64,000 nt of DNA, taken from positions 1,302,001 through 1,366,000 of the forward strand of contig NZ_CP040755.1 of NCBI RefSeq assembly GCF_024585285.1. Direction: 5' to 3'. Shown here piece by piece: positions 38,065 through 47,997 of the stretch. A model generated the notes under the pieces. The model searched no databases, had not been told where the DNA came from, and was given only the letters and a program-made list of their open reading frames with translations. Both the position numbers and the translations under genes were made by a program. Every line of letters starts with the position of its first letter. The first letter of the stretch is position 1. The stretch comes from Colwellia sp. M166. Lineage in GTDB: Bacteria > Pseudomonadota > Gammaproteobacteria > Enterobacterales > Alteromonadaceae.

Positions 38065-39744
38065 ATGGCTCAACCATTACCTGATAAATTCATCATGTCG
38101 ATGAACCGCGTTTCGAAAGTGGTTCCTCCTAAGCGTACAATTTTAAAAGATATTTCACTGTCTTTTTTCCCTGGTGCAAAAATTGGTGTACTAGGTTTAA
38201 ATGGCTCAGGTAAATCAACGTTACTGCGTATTATGGCCGGTGTTGATACCGAGTTTGAAGGCGAAGCAAAAGCATTAGCTGGCATTAATATCGGCTATTT
38301 ACCTCAAGAGCCGATATTAGATGAAGAAAAAACCGTCCGTGAAATTGTGGAAGAAGCGGTTTCTGAAGTAAAAAATGCCATGGCACGCTTGGACCAAGTT
38401 TATGCTGAATACGCTGAACCTGAAGCCGATTTTGACGCCCTAGCAAAAGAGCAAGGTCAACTTGAAGATATTATTAATAGCCAAGACGGCCACAACATTG
38501 ACAACGTTTTAGAGCGTGCTGCAGATGCTTTGCGCCTACCGCCTTGGGAGCAAAAAATTGCTGTTCTTAGTGGTGGTGAGCGTCGTCGCGTTGCCCTTTG
38601 TCGCTTATTATTACAAAAACCTGACATGCTACTACTTGATGAGCCAACTAACCATTTAGATGCTGAGTCTGTGGCTTGGTTAGAGCGCTTCTTACATGAT
38701 TATGCTGGTACTGTCGTCGCCATCACCCATGATAGATATTTCTTAGACAATGTTGCCGGCTGGATCTTAGAGCTTGATAGAGGTCATGGTATTCCTTATG
38801 AAGGTAACTATTCTTCTTGGTTAGAACAAAAAAATGCTCGCCTTGAGCAAGAAAGCAAAAGTGAAAATGCCTTACAAAGAACCATTAAACAAGAACTTGA
38901 ATGGGTACGTTCAAATCCGAAAGCACGTCAATCTAAAAGCAAAGCTCGTATGGCTCGCTTTGAAGAATTGAATAGCCAAGATCATCAAAAACGTAACGAA
39001 ACTAACGAACTTTATATTCCACCGGGGCCTCGTCTCGGTGATAAGGTGTTAGATGTTATTAATTTAACAAAATCATTTGGCGATAGAATGCTGATTGATA
39101 ACTTAAGCTTTAGCGTCCCTAAAGGTGCTATCGTCGGCATTATCGGGCCAAACGGTGCCGGTAAGTCAACCTTATTCAAAATAATGTCTGGTGCTGAACA
39201 GCCAGATTCTGGCACAGTAGAACTTGGTGATACGGTTAAGCTTGCCAGTGTTGATCAGTTCCGTGATGACATGGACGATAGCAAAACCGTCTACCAAGAG
39301 ATCTCGCAAGGTCATGAAATTTTAAACATAGGTAATTTTGAAATTCCAAGTCGTGCCTACGCAAGTCGCTTTAACTTTAAAGGTAATGATCAACAAAAAA
39401 TCATCGGCGATTTATCTGGTGGTGAACGTAATCGTGTACATTTAGCTAAGCTTGTGCAAACCGGTGGTAACGTATTATTACTCGATGAACCTACCAATGA
39501 TCTCGATGTTGAAACCTTACGCGCACTTGAAGAAGCGTTATTAGAGTTCCCAGGTTGTGCGATGGTGATTTCCCATGACCGTTGGTTCCTTGACCGCATT
39601 GCCACCCATATTTTAGATTACCGCGATGAAGGGCAAATTAATTTCTATGAAGGTAATTTCACTGATTATGAAGCTTGGTTGAGAAAAACTTATGGTCCAT
39701 CTGCAACTGAACCACATCGTATAAAATATAAAAAAATAGGCTAA
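38065..39744 (+). CDS. ettA: Energy-dependent translational throttle protein EttA
   Basis: A 559-residue ABC-F protein that binds the ribosomal E site and gates the first peptide bond according to ATP/ADP ratio. Two ABC domains: the first with GLNGSGKST, LSGGERRR and LLLDEPTNHLDAESVAWLE, the second with GPNGAGKST, LSGGERNR and LLLDEPTNDLD; the linker between them and the Arm region (YAEYAEPEADFDALAKEQGQLEDII) match E. coli EttA closely, as does the KRIKYKKI-type end. Start is ATG 38065 with AAGG six bases upstream; the ORF extends to 37999 but without family similarity. Own terminator follows. Confidence 0.97.
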   Translation: MAQPLPDKFIMSMNRVSKVVPPKRTILKDISLSFFPGAKIGVLGLNGSGKSTLLRIMAGVDTEFEGEAKALAGINIGYLPQEPILDEEKTVREIVEEAVSEVKNAMARLDQVYAEYAEPEADFDALAKEQGQLEDIINSQDGHNIDNVLERAADALRLPPWEQKIAVLSGGERRRVALCRLLLQKPDMLLLDEPTNHLDAESVAWLERFLHDYAGTVVAITHDRYFLDNVAGWILELDRGHGIPYEGNYSSWLEQKNARLEQESKSENALQRTIKQELEWVRSNPKARQSKSKARMARFEELNSQDHQKRNETNELYIPPGPRLGDKVLDVINLTKSFGDRMLIDNLSFSVPKGAIVGIIGPNGAGKSTLFKIMSGAEQPDSGTVELGDTVKLASVDQFRDDMDDSKTVYQEISQGHEILNIGNFEIPSRAYASRFNFKGNDQQKIIGDLSGGERNRVHLAKLVQTGGNVLLLDEPTNDLDVETLRALEEALLEFPGCAMVISHDRWFLDRIATHILDYRDEGQINFYEGNFTDYEAWLRKTYGPSATEPHRIKYKKIG

Positions 39745-39777
39745 CTCAACAGTTAACTATTTAGTAACTAACAAGAT

Positions 39778-39815
39778 AAAGGCAGCTTAATGAATTAATT
39801 AAGCTGCCTTTTTTG
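39778..39815 (+). terminator. Terminator of ettA
   Basis: AAAGGCAGCTTAAT pairs with ATTAAGCTGCCTTTT around a short loop, ending in a T run; 34 bp after the ettA stop. Confidence 0.88.
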
Positions 39816-39922
39816 TTATCGCAAGCGAATTAATTTATTGCTCATTTAACGAGAATTAATTAATGCGTTTGATATTAAAGCAAGCTATGCTAAATATACC
39901 ACTTTAGCCAAAATTAAATTCA

Positions 39923-40288
39923 ATGCAAAATCGACGTCAATTTACTCGCGTGCTCTTTTCCATGAAAGCAAAACTGTCTGTAAGCGAAGAACAGTTTGAG
40001 GTAAAAGTGCATGATATTTCATTAAATGGTGCATTACTTTATTTGGATTGCAAAGGGTTAATACTGACACGACAACTTGGTTTATTGTCATTTCAATTAG
40101 ATAATAATAACAGTGAAATTATCATGAATATTGCGGTTGTCCATCAAGAAGGTGACGAAATTGGTGTGCAATGTAATGCCATTGATATCGACAGTGTTAG
40201 TTTATTGCGACGCTTAATAGAGCTGAATTTAGGCGACGATGAGCAACTGCATAAAGAACTATCGCAGTTAACACGTACCGAAAATTAA
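39923..40288 (+). CDS. PilZ-domain protein (cyclic di-GMP binding)
   Basis: A 121-residue single-domain PilZ protein. The c-di-GMP signature is present in both parts: the arginine motif NRRQFTR near the N-terminus and DISLNGA (D/NxSxxG) about 25 residues later. A short helical C-terminal tail follows the barrel. It likely acts as a small c-di-GMP receptor controlling an unknown partner. No strong SD before ATG 39923. It lies 44 bp before gcvR on the same strand and 3 kb from the broken diguanylate cyclase, though no direct link is implied. Confidence 0.87.
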   Translation: MQNRRQFTRVLFSMKAKLSVSEEQFEVKVHDISLNGALLYLDCKGLILTRQLGLLSFQLDNNNSEIIMNIAVVHQEGDEIGVQCNAIDIDSVSLLRRLIELNLGDDEQLHKELSQLTRTEN

Positions 40289-40332
40289 CCAAGCTGCAAT
40301 CACTTCTCATTTTTATTTTCAAAGGACTTATC

Positions 40333-40830
40333 ATGAATCACCTTATCATTTCTTTTATCACCGCTGACCGTCCCGGCATAGTAGAGGTTTTATCCGACTT
40401 AATTACAAAGCATAAGGGTAATTGGCAAAAATCTAGCTTACATCAAATGTCAGGCCTGTTTGCTGGTGTTATTGAAATTGCCACCGCACCGGAAAATTTA
40501 TCCGCATTATCCGATGAGCTTGCTGCATTAGATGGCTTTAAAATGCAGATTGAGCATGCCCAACAAGATAAGTCAGCACCTGAAGCTGTACTTGTTCTAG
40601 AGCTCACGGCAAACGATAGAGCAGGCATAGTACAAGAAATATCATCAATTATTCATCATCAAGGTGGTAATTTACTTAAACTGGTCAGTACGCAAGAAAT
40701 AGCGCCCCATGCAGGTCATGAGTTATTTAAAGCTAAAGTCACTGTTTCTGCTAACAACCAGAATATAGACGCCATGATTGATGCCCTTGAGAACTTAGCG
40801 GATGACTTAATGGTGGATATTTCTCGCTAG
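40333..40830 (+). CDS. gcvR: GcvR-like double ACT-domain regulator
   Basis: A 165-residue protein made of two ACT domains (about 3-75 and 85-160): LIISFITADRPGIVEVLSDLITKHKGNWQ and VLVLELTANDRAGIVQEISSIIHHQGGNLL, each with the D-R-x-G-I ligand loop. This is the glycine cleavage system regulator GcvR family; in E. coli GcvR binds glycine and restrains GcvA. No gcv genes are nearby. AAAGGA precedes ATG 40333. Followed by the repeat array B and a bidirectional terminator. Confidence 0.85.
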   Translation: MNHLIISFITADRPGIVEVLSDLITKHKGNWQKSSLHQMSGLFAGVIEIATAPENLSALSDELAALDGFKMQIEHAQQDKSAPEAVLVLELTANDRAGIVQEISSIIHHQGGNLLKLVSTQEIAPHAGHELFKAKVTVSANNQNIDAMIDALENLADDLMVDISR

Positions 40831-40894
40831 GTAATTAACAGCAATGTGATATTCGTAACATAGAATATCTAAGAAGCTTACTTAACATAGAGTC

Positions 40895-41002
40895 CTGAAC
40901 ATGGCTGCTCTTTCACATCCTTGTGATCACAGCATACCGTTCGTCCTGAACATGGCTGCTCTTTCACATCCTTGTGATCACAGCATACCGTTCGTCCTGA
41001 AC
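40895..41002. repeat. 51-bp tandem element, locus B (two identical units plus CTGAAC)
   Basis: Two identical units, 40895-40945 and 40946-40996, and the start of a third. Relative to locus A, 8 or so bases differ, including a compensated pair in the outer stem (GCTA/TAGC becomes GCTG/CAGC) and a G-T in the GTTCG-TCC-TGAAC hairpin. Directly followed by the intrinsic terminator at 41005, between convergent gcvR and pstS. Confidence 0.9.
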
Positions 41003-41004
41003 AT

Positions 41005-41040
41005 AAAAGTCCGCACTCATTGCTGAATGCGGACTTTTTT
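41005..41040. terminator. Bidirectional terminator gcvR / pstS
   Basis: AAAAGTCCGCA and TGCGGACTTTT form an 11-pair stem with an inner TCA-TTGC-TGA hairpin and a T run on the plus strand, A run on the minus side. Confidence 0.88.
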
Positions 41041-41083
41041 ATCGGTTTTAGCAATTGTGCAACTAAAACTTATTAGCTAAAGC

Positions 41084-42049
41084 TTATAAAGCTAAATCTA
41101 ACTTTTTAAATTCTTTTTCGACAACTGACGCAGGTAATGGAATATAACCATCTTTTTCAACAATCGTTTGACCTGACTTAGATAAAACCATTTTCAAAAA
41201 TTCAGCTTCCATCGGAGCTAAAGGCTTGGTTGGGTGCTTATTTACATAGACATATAAAAAGCGAGATAAAGGGTATTTTTTAGAAATGGCATTTTCCATG
41301 CTAGCTTCAACGAAGTTATCGCCTTTTTTCGCTAATGGAAGTGCTCTAACGCCCGAAGTTTTATAACCAATACCGGAGTAACCAATGCCATTTAATGACG
41401 CTGATACTGATTGTACAACCGATGCTGAACCCGGTTGTTCATTAACACTATTTTTAAAATCGCCTTTACAAAGCGCTTTCTTTTTAAAATAACCGTAAGT
41501 GCCTGATACGGAGTTACGACCGTACAACTGCACATCTTTACCTGTCCAATCACCAGTTAAGCCTAAATCCCCCCAACGGTCGACATCTTTTTCTGCACCA
41601 CATTTGCGGTTATTTGAAAATATCGCGTCAACTTGCTCAATACGAAGACCTTTTATAGGGTTATCTTTATGTACAAAAACAGCTAAAGCATCAATAGCAA
41701 CACGCACCGCTGTTGGTTTATAGCCATAACGTTTTTCAAAAGCTTCAATTTCACGAGACTTCATTTTACGGCTCATAGGGCCAAGGTTTGAAGTCGCTTC
41801 CGTTAATGCCGGTGGCGCAGTCGATGAACCAGCTGCTTGAATTTGTACATTTACATTTGGGTAAGTACGCTTAAACTCTTCCGCCCAAAATGTCATCATA
41901 TTAGCTAAGGTATCAGAGCCAACAGATGAAACATTGCCCGATACGCCACTAACTTTTTTGTATTCTGGTAAATCGCTATCAACAGCAAATGCCGAGAAGC
42001 TAATAAAACTTGATAAACCGATAACGCCTAATGCACGTTTTAAACTCAT
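41084..42049 (-). CDS. pstS: PstS-family phosphate-binding protein
   Basis: A 321-residue periplasmic solute-binding protein. Signal peptide ending SFSAFA, then [40 protein letters not shown], typical phosphate-binding loops (T/S-G-S-S-T), [17 protein letters not shown] and [16 protein letters not shown]. It captures phosphate for the Pst permease, encoded 9 kb away. SD GGAGAG before ATG 42049. A Pho box with a correctly placed -10 lies upstream, so it has its own PhoB-controlled promoter. It lies just downstream of phoR on the same strand. Confidence 0.95.
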   Translation of the reverse strand: MSLKRALGVIGLSSFISFSAFAVDSDLPEYKKVSGVSGNVSSVGSDTLANMMTFWAEEFKRTYPNVNVQIQAAGSSTAPPALTEATSNLGPMSRKMKSREIEAFEKRYGYKPTAVRVAIDALAVFVHKDNPIKGLRIEQVDAIFSNNRKCGAEKDVDRWGDLGLTGDWTGKDVQLYGRNSVSGTYGYFKKKALCKGDFKNSVNEQPGSASVVQSVSASLNGIGYSGIGYKTSGVRALPLAKKGDNFVEASMENAISKKYPLSRFLYVYVNKHPTKPLAPMEAEFLKMVLSKSGQTIVEKDGYIPLPASVVEKEFKKLDLAL

Positions 42050-42108
42050 GTTACTCTCCGATGAGAATTGTAATTAATTTGCCAACACTATATAAAGTGA
42101 ATATGACA

Positions 42109-42142
42109 ATAATAAGTAAAGTTTGTGACACTTATATTACAG
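42109..42142 (-). promoter_or_regulatory. Pho box and -10 of pstS
   Basis: Minus strand: CTGTAATATAAGTGTCAC (42125-42142) matches the Pho box consensus CTGTCATATAACTGTCAC at 16 of 18 positions. Ten bases later TATTAT (42109-42114) gives the -10, the standard spacing for PhoB-activated promoters. Confidence 0.85.
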
Positions 42143-42329
42143 GCATCATAAAAGTGTCATTGTTTTCACATAAAACAGCGTGCTATGAAAAATAAAAAAC
42201 GGCAATTAAACTTGGATACTTTAATAAAGATGCAAATTTGCTAGCAAGGCGTTATTCGACTAATGGCGGTTACGGTATTTAAGACGTTAGCTGAGCATTT
42301 AAATGGCGACTGCTGTCGCCATAAATAAT

Positions 42330-43625
42330 CTATTCATTTATTGTGGCAGTAAAATAAATAATAAATTCACTACCTTTATGCCATTCACTTTCAATAGCAA
42401 GTTCAGCATTATGATGGTTCAAAACATGCTTAACAATCGCTAAGCCTAGCCCTGAGCCACCAGTATTACGTGATCGAGACATATCAACACGGAAGAAGCG
42501 CTCAGTTAAACGATTAACATGCTCAGGTTTAATGCCAGGGCCATTATCCTTGACACTAAAACGTATTTTATTACCGTCATTACATAAAATCACATCAATA
42601 ACCCCACCTGCGGGGGTATAAGCAATAGCATTTGAAATTAAGTTCATGCAGGCACTTTTTAACTCATGCTCATTACCGTTAATTTTTATTTCAGGTGAAA
42701 TATGGTCGTTAATCGTGTGATTTTTATCTTGATTCAACCATTGCACATCTTCCACTATTGTTAATATTAAGCGTGATAAATCAACTTGTTGGTGATTGTC
42801 GTCTTCAACATTATTCTCAATTCTGGATAACACCAGTAACTGTTCAACTAGTCTGTCCATGCGTGATACTTGTGTTTCTATGGTGGTGAACGCTTTTTGC
42901 CAGTGCGGCTCTAAACTTGCACCACTGCTTTGCACCATCTCAACATAACCCCGCACGACAGTTAAAGGGGTTTTTAACTCATGCGAAACATTAGCAACAA
43001 AATCACGACGCATTTCCTCTAATCGTTGTATTTTACTAATATCACGAGCAAGTAATAAAATTTGGTCGCTACCATATGCCATCATCCGCAATTCAAGCTG
43101 TAACTCATTATTTATTGGCGAAATAATTAAACATGGGCTGTCATAATTGCCACTATTGACATATTTAGCAAATTCGGGAAAACGGATCAAATTATCAATA
43201 CGTTGACCAACATCACTAGGCCAACGTACACCTAAAAGTTGTGAGGCTTTTTTATTACCCCATAAAATAGTCAATTCTGTTGAAAGCACTAATGCTGCGT
43301 CTGGCAAAGCTTCGGCGCCATCACGAAATTTTCGAATTCGCTCGTTTAGTTGCTTTTGCTTTAAACGTTGCTTACGAATACGTCGATATAGGCCATCATA
43401 TATTCGTCCCCAAATCCCTTTAGCTTGCGGTGGCGATATTGACTTGCCTTGCCATAACCAATTAATTAATTTAAATAAATGATTGTAGTGCCAAGCAAGT
43501 AAGCCAATAGACACAGCACTAACAACAAGAAAGGTGTGACCAAAAAGATAACCGATAAAGCCACTGACAATAATAACGCTAGTGATACGGGTAAGGAGTT
43601 TTCTCGCTGAGATACGAAAATACAT
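42330..43625 (-). CDS. phoR: Phosphate regulon sensor kinase PhoR
   Basis: A 431-residue membrane histidine kinase. Two short TM segments near the N-terminus (about 10-45) are followed by a basic segment, a PAS domain (about 95-190, with ILWGNKKASQLLGVRWPSDVG), the H-box FVANVSHELKTPLT with H215, and an HATPase domain (NLISNAIAYTPAGG, VKDNGPGIKPEH, GGSGLGLAIVKHVLNHH). It phosphorylates PhoB when phosphate is low; PhoU and Pst inhibit it. It is 270 bp downstream of phoB, an unusually large gap for this pair. No signal for a separate promoter is evident. Confidence 0.95.
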   Translation of the reverse strand: MYFRISARKLLTRITSVIIVSGFIGYLFGHTFLVVSAVSIGLLAWHYNHLFKLINWLWQGKSISPPQAKGIWGRIYDGLYRRIRKQRLKQKQLNERIRKFRDGAEALPDAALVLSTELTILWGNKKASQLLGVRWPSDVGQRIDNLIRFPEFAKYVNSGNYDSPCLIISPINNELQLELRMMAYGSDQILLLARDISKIQRLEEMRRDFVANVSHELKTPLTVVRGYVEMVQSSGASLEPHWQKAFTTIETQVSRMDRLVEQLLVLSRIENNVEDDNHQQVDLSRLILTIVEDVQWLNQDKNHTINDHISPEIKINGNEHELKSACMNLISNAIAYTPAGGVIDVILCNDGNKIRFSVKDNGPGIKPEHVNRLTERFFRVDMSRSRNTGGSGLGLAIVKHVLNHHNAELAIESEWHKGSEFIIYFTATINE

Positions 43626-43895
43626 AAATTAGTCGTTAACCTGAATTCGGGATAATGAATATTCGAACATGTAGTTTAACACCTCTACTTTTAATAATTT
43701 ACATTCAAACATTAAATAATTTTGTTCGTTGTGTTGCCAAAGTGAAAAAGCAATAACACACGCTTTTTGTGTTTTACCCCAAGCTTACTTATATGGCGAG
43801 TATTGGACAGTACTAATAAATGCTTAGCAAGCATAAAAAAATCATGCCTGCTGCAAATGGCCTTATAGAACCATGTATTTATGCTAAGTTAACAA

Positions 43896-44597
43896 TTACA
43901 CACGATCTTTAGTTTTTCCTGAAAAACGATAACCAGAGCCTCTTACCGTCTGAATAAAGTCTTCATGCCCTTCGCCAGCAATTGCTTTACGTAAACGTCG
44001 AATATGAACATCAACAGTTCTATCTTCAACATAAACATTGGTTCCCCAAACATTATCAAGCAGCTGCTCTCGGCTATAAACACGCTCGGTATGGGTAAGG
44101 AAAAAATGCAGTAAACGAAACTCTGTAGGGCCAAGATCTAAACTTTTATCATTAATGGAGACACGATGCGCAACAGGATCGAGCTTAATGCCATGAAACT
44201 CAATTGACTCTTCCAATGCTGTTGGCGCAACACGTCGAATAACCGCTTTGATACGGGCAATGAGTTCTTTGGGTGAAAACGGTTTAGTAACATAATCATC
44301 AATACCGGCATCAAAGCCTTTCACTTTATCGTCTTCGTCAGCTCGAGCCGTGAGCATAATAATAGGAATCGTACGGGTATATTCATTCTGTTTTAACGAT
44401 TTTGCTAACTTTACACCAGTACCACCGGGCAACATCCAATCAAGTAAAATTAAATCAGGATACGGTTCTTTAATTTTTGCTTGCGCTTGCTCTATGGTTT
44501 CAGCTTCTATGGCGTTAAAACCATTCTGTTCTAAAACAAAGGTGATCATTTCTCTTATTGGCGCTTCATCTTCGACAACTAAAATTTGTCTATTCAT
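43896..44597 (-). CDS. phoB: Phosphate response regulator PhoB
   Basis: A 233-residue OmpR-family regulator, very close to E. coli PhoB. Receiver domain with [13 protein letters not shown], phospho-acceptor D53 in [11 protein letters not shown], and [10 protein letters not shown]-terminal winged helix with [30 protein letters not shown] and [14 protein letters not shown]. It binds Pho boxes. Start is ATG 44597 ([11 protein letters not shown]) with AGGATGG upstream; the ORF extends 13 codons further without similarity. A Pho box upstream indicates autoregulation. Confidence 0.97.
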   Translation of the reverse strand: MNRQILVVEDEAPIREMITFVLEQNGFNAIEAETIEQAQAKIKEPYPDLILLDWMLPGGTGVKLAKSLKQNEYTRTIPIIMLTARADEDDKVKGFDAGIDDYVTKPFSPKELIARIKAVIRRVAPTALEESIEFHGIKLDPVAHRVSINDKSLDLGPTEFRLLHFFLTHTERVYSREQLLDNVWGTNVYVEDRTVDVHIRRLRKAIAGEGHEDFIQTVRGSGYRFSGKTKDRV

Positions 44598-44638
44598 GTA
44601 TCCATCCTGATGACTAAATATAAAATCGTATAACAAAC

Positions 44639-44672
44639 ATTGTGATAAATAATTGTGACAGTTTCATGACAG
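44639..44672 (-). promoter_or_regulatory. Pho box and -10 of phoB
   Basis: Minus strand: CTGTCATGAAACTGTCAC (44655-44672), nearly perfect against the PhoB consensus, 58 bp before the phoB start. Ten bases later CACAAT (44639-44644) can act as the -10. PhoB therefore probably activates its own gene. Confidence 0.85.
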
Positions 44673-45073
44673 CATTAAAATTATTGTCATTTTCGCGCTG
44701 CAAAGTGATTCAAAAAGAAAAAATCGCTTAATTCACACCTCGATACAATTAAACTCTCGATAGGATAAGCCCAAGTTTGAGCGCTCAGAAAGAAAGTATA
44801 TACCTATTTAAAAAGAAAACAGTGTAAAACAAACACCGTAAAAGCAGTTAAAGCCAATAAAAAACGCTGAGATAATTTCAGGCTAATAATGAGGTTCAAG
44901 CTGATAGAGATAGTTAAATAAACATTGTTAAGCTTATTTTATCGCAATGCCATAAGCCTTAATTCAATCAAAACTTATAGCATAGCCCGAGTTAACAGCT
45001 TGCAAGTACCGTTAGTTTGCCATCAAAAGAGAATTGCTTGAGTAAAAGTCAGCTTACTCAAATTAGCGCTATA

Positions 45074-45102
45074 GGTTCGTTAGTTGGTAACGATAACGAA
45101 CC
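45074..45102. terminator. Hairpin after cysS
   Basis: GGTTCGTTA and TAACGAACC form a nine-pair stem with an 11-base loop, 15 bp after the cysS stop. There is no T run on the minus strand (a GTTTTG lies on the plus side), so it is only a possible terminator. Confidence 0.35.
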
Positions 45103-45116
45103 GTTTTGCTAGCGCC

Positions 45117-46499
45117 CTAACCTTTACGCCACGTTGTACCGCCAGCACTATCTTCTAAAATAATGTTCAAAGCCGCTAATTTGTCACGAGCATCATCAGC
45201 CATAGTCCAGTCTTTGTTAGCACGTGCGTCATTGCGCTGTTTAATCAAAGCTTCTATTTCAGCAACATCATCACTATCGTCATTACTACCTTGTAAAAAG
45301 TCTTCAGGGGAATTTTGAGCAATCCCTAACACTTCTCCTAGCGAAACGAGAATAAAAGCTAGCTTTCCAGCCGCTTCAATATCGCTTGCTTTGAGGCGAT
45401 TGATTTCTTTTGCTAGTTCAAACAAAACCGGCATGGCTTCAGGACAGTTAAAGTCATCGTCCATAGCTTTTTCAAAGCGCTGAACGTATTCATTACCTGT
45501 TAACTCAACCTTAATAGGTGTTACATCACGCAAGGCAGTATAAAGTCGCTCTAAGCTTGCTCGCGCTTGGGTTAAATTATCTTGTGAGTAATTTAATTGG
45601 CTACGATAATGACTTGAGGTTAAAAAGAAACGCACGCTTTCAGCATCATATTTATCGAGTACACTACGCAAAGTAAAAAAGTTATTTAAAGATTTTGACA
45701 TCTTTTCTTTGTTTATTTGCACCATACCGCCGTGCATCCAATAATTTACGTAAGGTGTATCAAAGGCACAACATGATTGCGCAATCTCGTTTTCGTGATG
45801 TGGAAATTGTAAATCAGAGCCACCACCATGAATATCAAAGTGCTCGCCTAAGTGTTTGCTATTCATCGCGGAACATTCAATATGCCAACCTGGTCGGCCT
45901 TTGCCCCATGGCGAATCCCAACTAGGCTCGTCTGGCTTAGCCATTTTCCACAGTACAAAATCTAATGGATTACGTTTAGCTTCATCGATATCAACACGAG
46001 AGCCAGATTGCAACATATCTAAATTTTGTAAACTCAACTTACCGTAATCTTTATAACTACTGACATCAAACATCACATCGCCATTGCTCGCAACATAAGC
46101 ATGTTCGCGTTCAATAAGACGCACAACTAAGGCTATAATTTCATCCATATGTCCGGTTACGGTAGGGGCAATATCAGGACGCATAATATTGAGATCATCA
46201 AAATCTTGATACATCTGTTCGGTCATGCGTAAAGTTAAAGCTTCACAGCTTTCACCATTTTCATTAGCGCGCTGGATAATTTTATCATCAACGTCAGTAA
46301 TATTACGCACATGTGTTAGGTCGTAACCTAAGTACTTAAAGTAACGGGCAATAATATCAAAGGCAACATAGGTTCTCGCATGACCAATATGGCAACGGTC
46401 ATAAATAGTAATACCACAAACATATAAGCCTACCTTGTTGGAAGTGATTGGTTTAAAAACTTCTTTTTTCCTGCTTAAGGTATTATAAATCTGCAACAT
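45117..46499 (-). CDS. cysS: Cysteinyl-tRNA synthetase
   Basis: A 460-residue class I aminoacyl-tRNA synthetase charging tRNA-Cys. Zinc ligand C28 in [19 protein letters not shown] at 37-40, the second zinc region with [13 protein letters not shown] and [14 protein letters not shown], and KMSKS in [12 protein letters not shown]. The C-terminal DALR helices and tail are complete. Divergent from ppiB, 200 bp apart; cysS-ppiB-lpxH as neighbours is a common gammaproteobacterial arrangement. Confidence 0.98.
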   Translation of the reverse strand: MLQIYNTLSRKKEVFKPITSNKVGLYVCGITIYDRCHIGHARTYVAFDIIARYFKYLGYDLTHVRNITDVDDKIIQRANENGESCEALTLRMTEQMYQDFDDLNIMRPDIAPTVTGHMDEIIALVVRLIEREHAYVASNGDVMFDVSSYKDYGKLSLQNLDMLQSGSRVDIDEAKRNPLDFVLWKMAKPDEPSWDSPWGKGRPGWHIECSAMNSKHLGEHFDIHGGGSDLQFPHHENEIAQSCCAFDTPYVNYWMHGGMVQINKEKMSKSLNNFFTLRSVLDKYDAESVRFFLTSSHYRSQLNYSQDNLTQARASLERLYTALRDVTPIKVELTGNEYVQRFEKAMDDDFNCPEAMPVLFELAKEINRLKASDIEAAGKLAFILVSLGEVLGIAQNSPEDFLQGSNDDSDDVAEIEALIKQRNDARANKDWTMADDARDKLAALNIILEDSAGGTTWRKG

Positions 46500-46699
46500 A
46501 ATGACGATTTTTCCTATGTAATATCAATACTTGATTAAAGGGTTGTATTCTCAACATGAGAATTATCGCAATTGTACCCGAAGTATTGGTATGAATCATT
46601 AACCTAAAGGTATTTGCTGATAAATTTTGCCGAGAAATCTTTCTTTTATTGGGTTACAATTTGCCTAATTACACTTCCTTTAGATTTATGAGTAAAAAA

Positions 46700-47191
46700 A
46701 TGATCACATTTAAAACAACCTTAGGCGATATTAAAATTGAATTAGATTTTGATAACGCCCCTGTTACGGCAAAAAACTTTCAACAATATGCTGAAGATGG
46801 CTTTTATAACGGCACGATTTTTCACCGTGTTATTAAAGGTTTTATGGCGCAAGGTGGTGGTTTCGCCTCAGGTATGGACGAAAAAGATAGTCGTGAATCA
46901 ATTCAAAATGAAGCAAATAATGGTTTAAGCAATGCGCGTGGCACTTTAGCTATGGCACGTACTCAAGACCCACATTCAGCATCAGCACAATTTTTCATTA
47001 ACTTAGCTGATAACGACTTCCTTAACTTCAAAAGTGAAGACGTGCAAGGCTGGGGCTACTGCGTATTTGCTAAAGTAGTTGAAGGCATGGACATTGTCGA
47101 CAAAATGACGCTAGTAGATACCGGTCGTATGGGTTTTCACGATGACGTACCAAAAGAAGAAATTTTAATCGAAGAAACAATCGTCGCGTAA
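46700..47191 (+). CDS. ppiB: Peptidyl-prolyl isomerase B (cyclophilin)
   Basis: A 163-residue cytoplasmic cyclophilin-type proline isomerase. Motifs [14 protein letters not shown], the [19 protein letters not shown] core, SASAQFFIN, and [19 protein letters not shown] match E. coli PpiB throughout. ATG 46700 ([10 protein letters not shown]) fits the family start and length (164 in E. coli) with GAG seven bases away; ATG 46688 would add four residues and the longer ORF from 46649 adds 17. lpxH follows 24 bp downstream. Confidence 0.96.
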   Translation: MITFKTTLGDIKIELDFDNAPVTAKNFQQYAEDGFYNGTIFHRVIKGFMAQGGGFASGMDEKDSRESIQNEANNGLSNARGTLAMARTQDPHSASAQFFINLADNDFLNFKSEDVQGWGYCVFAKVVEGMDIVDKMTLVDTGRMGFHDDVPKEEILIEETIVA

Positions 47192-47215
47192 TTTTATATT
47201 ACCGCCGCTAACGCT

Positions 47216-47974
47216 ATGAGCGAAATTTCTCATTCAAGTAATAAATCAGCTTTAACATATTTTATTGCTGATTTACATCTTGCCCAAAACAGGCCCGATA
47301 TTACGGCCTGTTTTTTATCATTTTTAGAAAATGAAGCGCCAAAAGCACAAGCTTTATATATTTTGGGTGATTTATTTGAATATTGGGTCGGTGATGATGA
47401 TGACAGTACTTTTATTGTCGAAATATCCCAGGCGCTAAAAAAATTATCAACGCTGAGTTGTAAAATTTATTTCATTCATGGCAATCGTGATTTCTTACTC
47501 GGCAAACGCTTTGCTAAGCAATCGGGTATGGAACTACTTCCTGAAATCACCTTAATAGATTTATACAACAAGCCAGTGGTAATTATGCACGGTGATACTT
47601 TATGTACACGCGATGTTGGTTATCAAGCTTTTCGTAAGAAATCACGTAGTTGGTGGTGGCAAACGATGATAAAAAGCTTACCGCTATTTGTTCGACGTAA
47701 AATCGCGAACAACTATCGCAATCAAAGTGCCACAGCTACTGCGATGAAATCACAAGATATTATGGATGTCACTGAAAGTGAAGTTATTCACTGTTTAGAG
47801 CAACATCAAAGTCAAATTTTAATCCATGGCCACACTCATCGCCCTGCAGTGCATGAGATAAAAGCAAATGGGGAAGAAGCACAAAGAATTGTATTAGGTG
47901 ATTGGTATGAGCAAGGTGCTTGGCTAAAAGTCACCCCTGATAGTATGGAGTTGCTAGATAGTCCATTCGAATGA
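47216..47974 (+). CDS. lpxH: UDP-2,3-diacylglucosamine diphosphatase
   Basis: A 252-residue peripheral membrane metallophosphoesterase of lipid A synthesis, hydrolysing UDP-2,3-diacylglucosamine to lipid X. The two-metal motifs are in order: ADLHL, GDLFEYWVGDDD, HGNRDFLLG, IMHGDTLC and ILIHGHTHRPAVHE. The basic hydrophobic insertion (RKKSRSWWWQTMIKSLPLFVRRK) is the membrane-facing lid. Likely co-transcribed with ppiB. The element array C and a bidirectional terminator follow. Confidence 0.97.
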   Translation: MSEISHSSNKSALTYFIADLHLAQNRPDITACFLSFLENEAPKAQALYILGDLFEYWVGDDDDSTFIVEISQALKKLSTLSCKIYFIHGNRDFLLGKRFAKQSGMELLPEITLIDLYNKPVVIMHGDTLCTRDVGYQAFRKKSRSWWWQTMIKSLPLFVRRKIANNYRNQSATATAMKSQDIMDVTESEVIHCLEQHQSQILIHGHTHRPAVHEIKANGEEAQRIVLGDWYEQGAWLKVTPDSMELLDSPFE

Positions 47975-47997
47975 TTAATATTTACCACGTTGGATAA

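Larger units (their letters stand above)
44598..45116. other. Intergenic phoB / cysS
   Basis: About 520 bp. It holds the phoB Pho box (44655-44672) and a hairpin near the cysS stop (45074-45102); the rest is AT-rich with no gene or RNA recognised. Confidence 0.5.

Noticed and set aside
43750..43850. Terminator between phoB and phoR (ATGCTT/AAGCAT hairpin)
   Set aside because: The T run lies on the wrong side for minus-strand transcription, and phoBR are expected to be co-transcribed.
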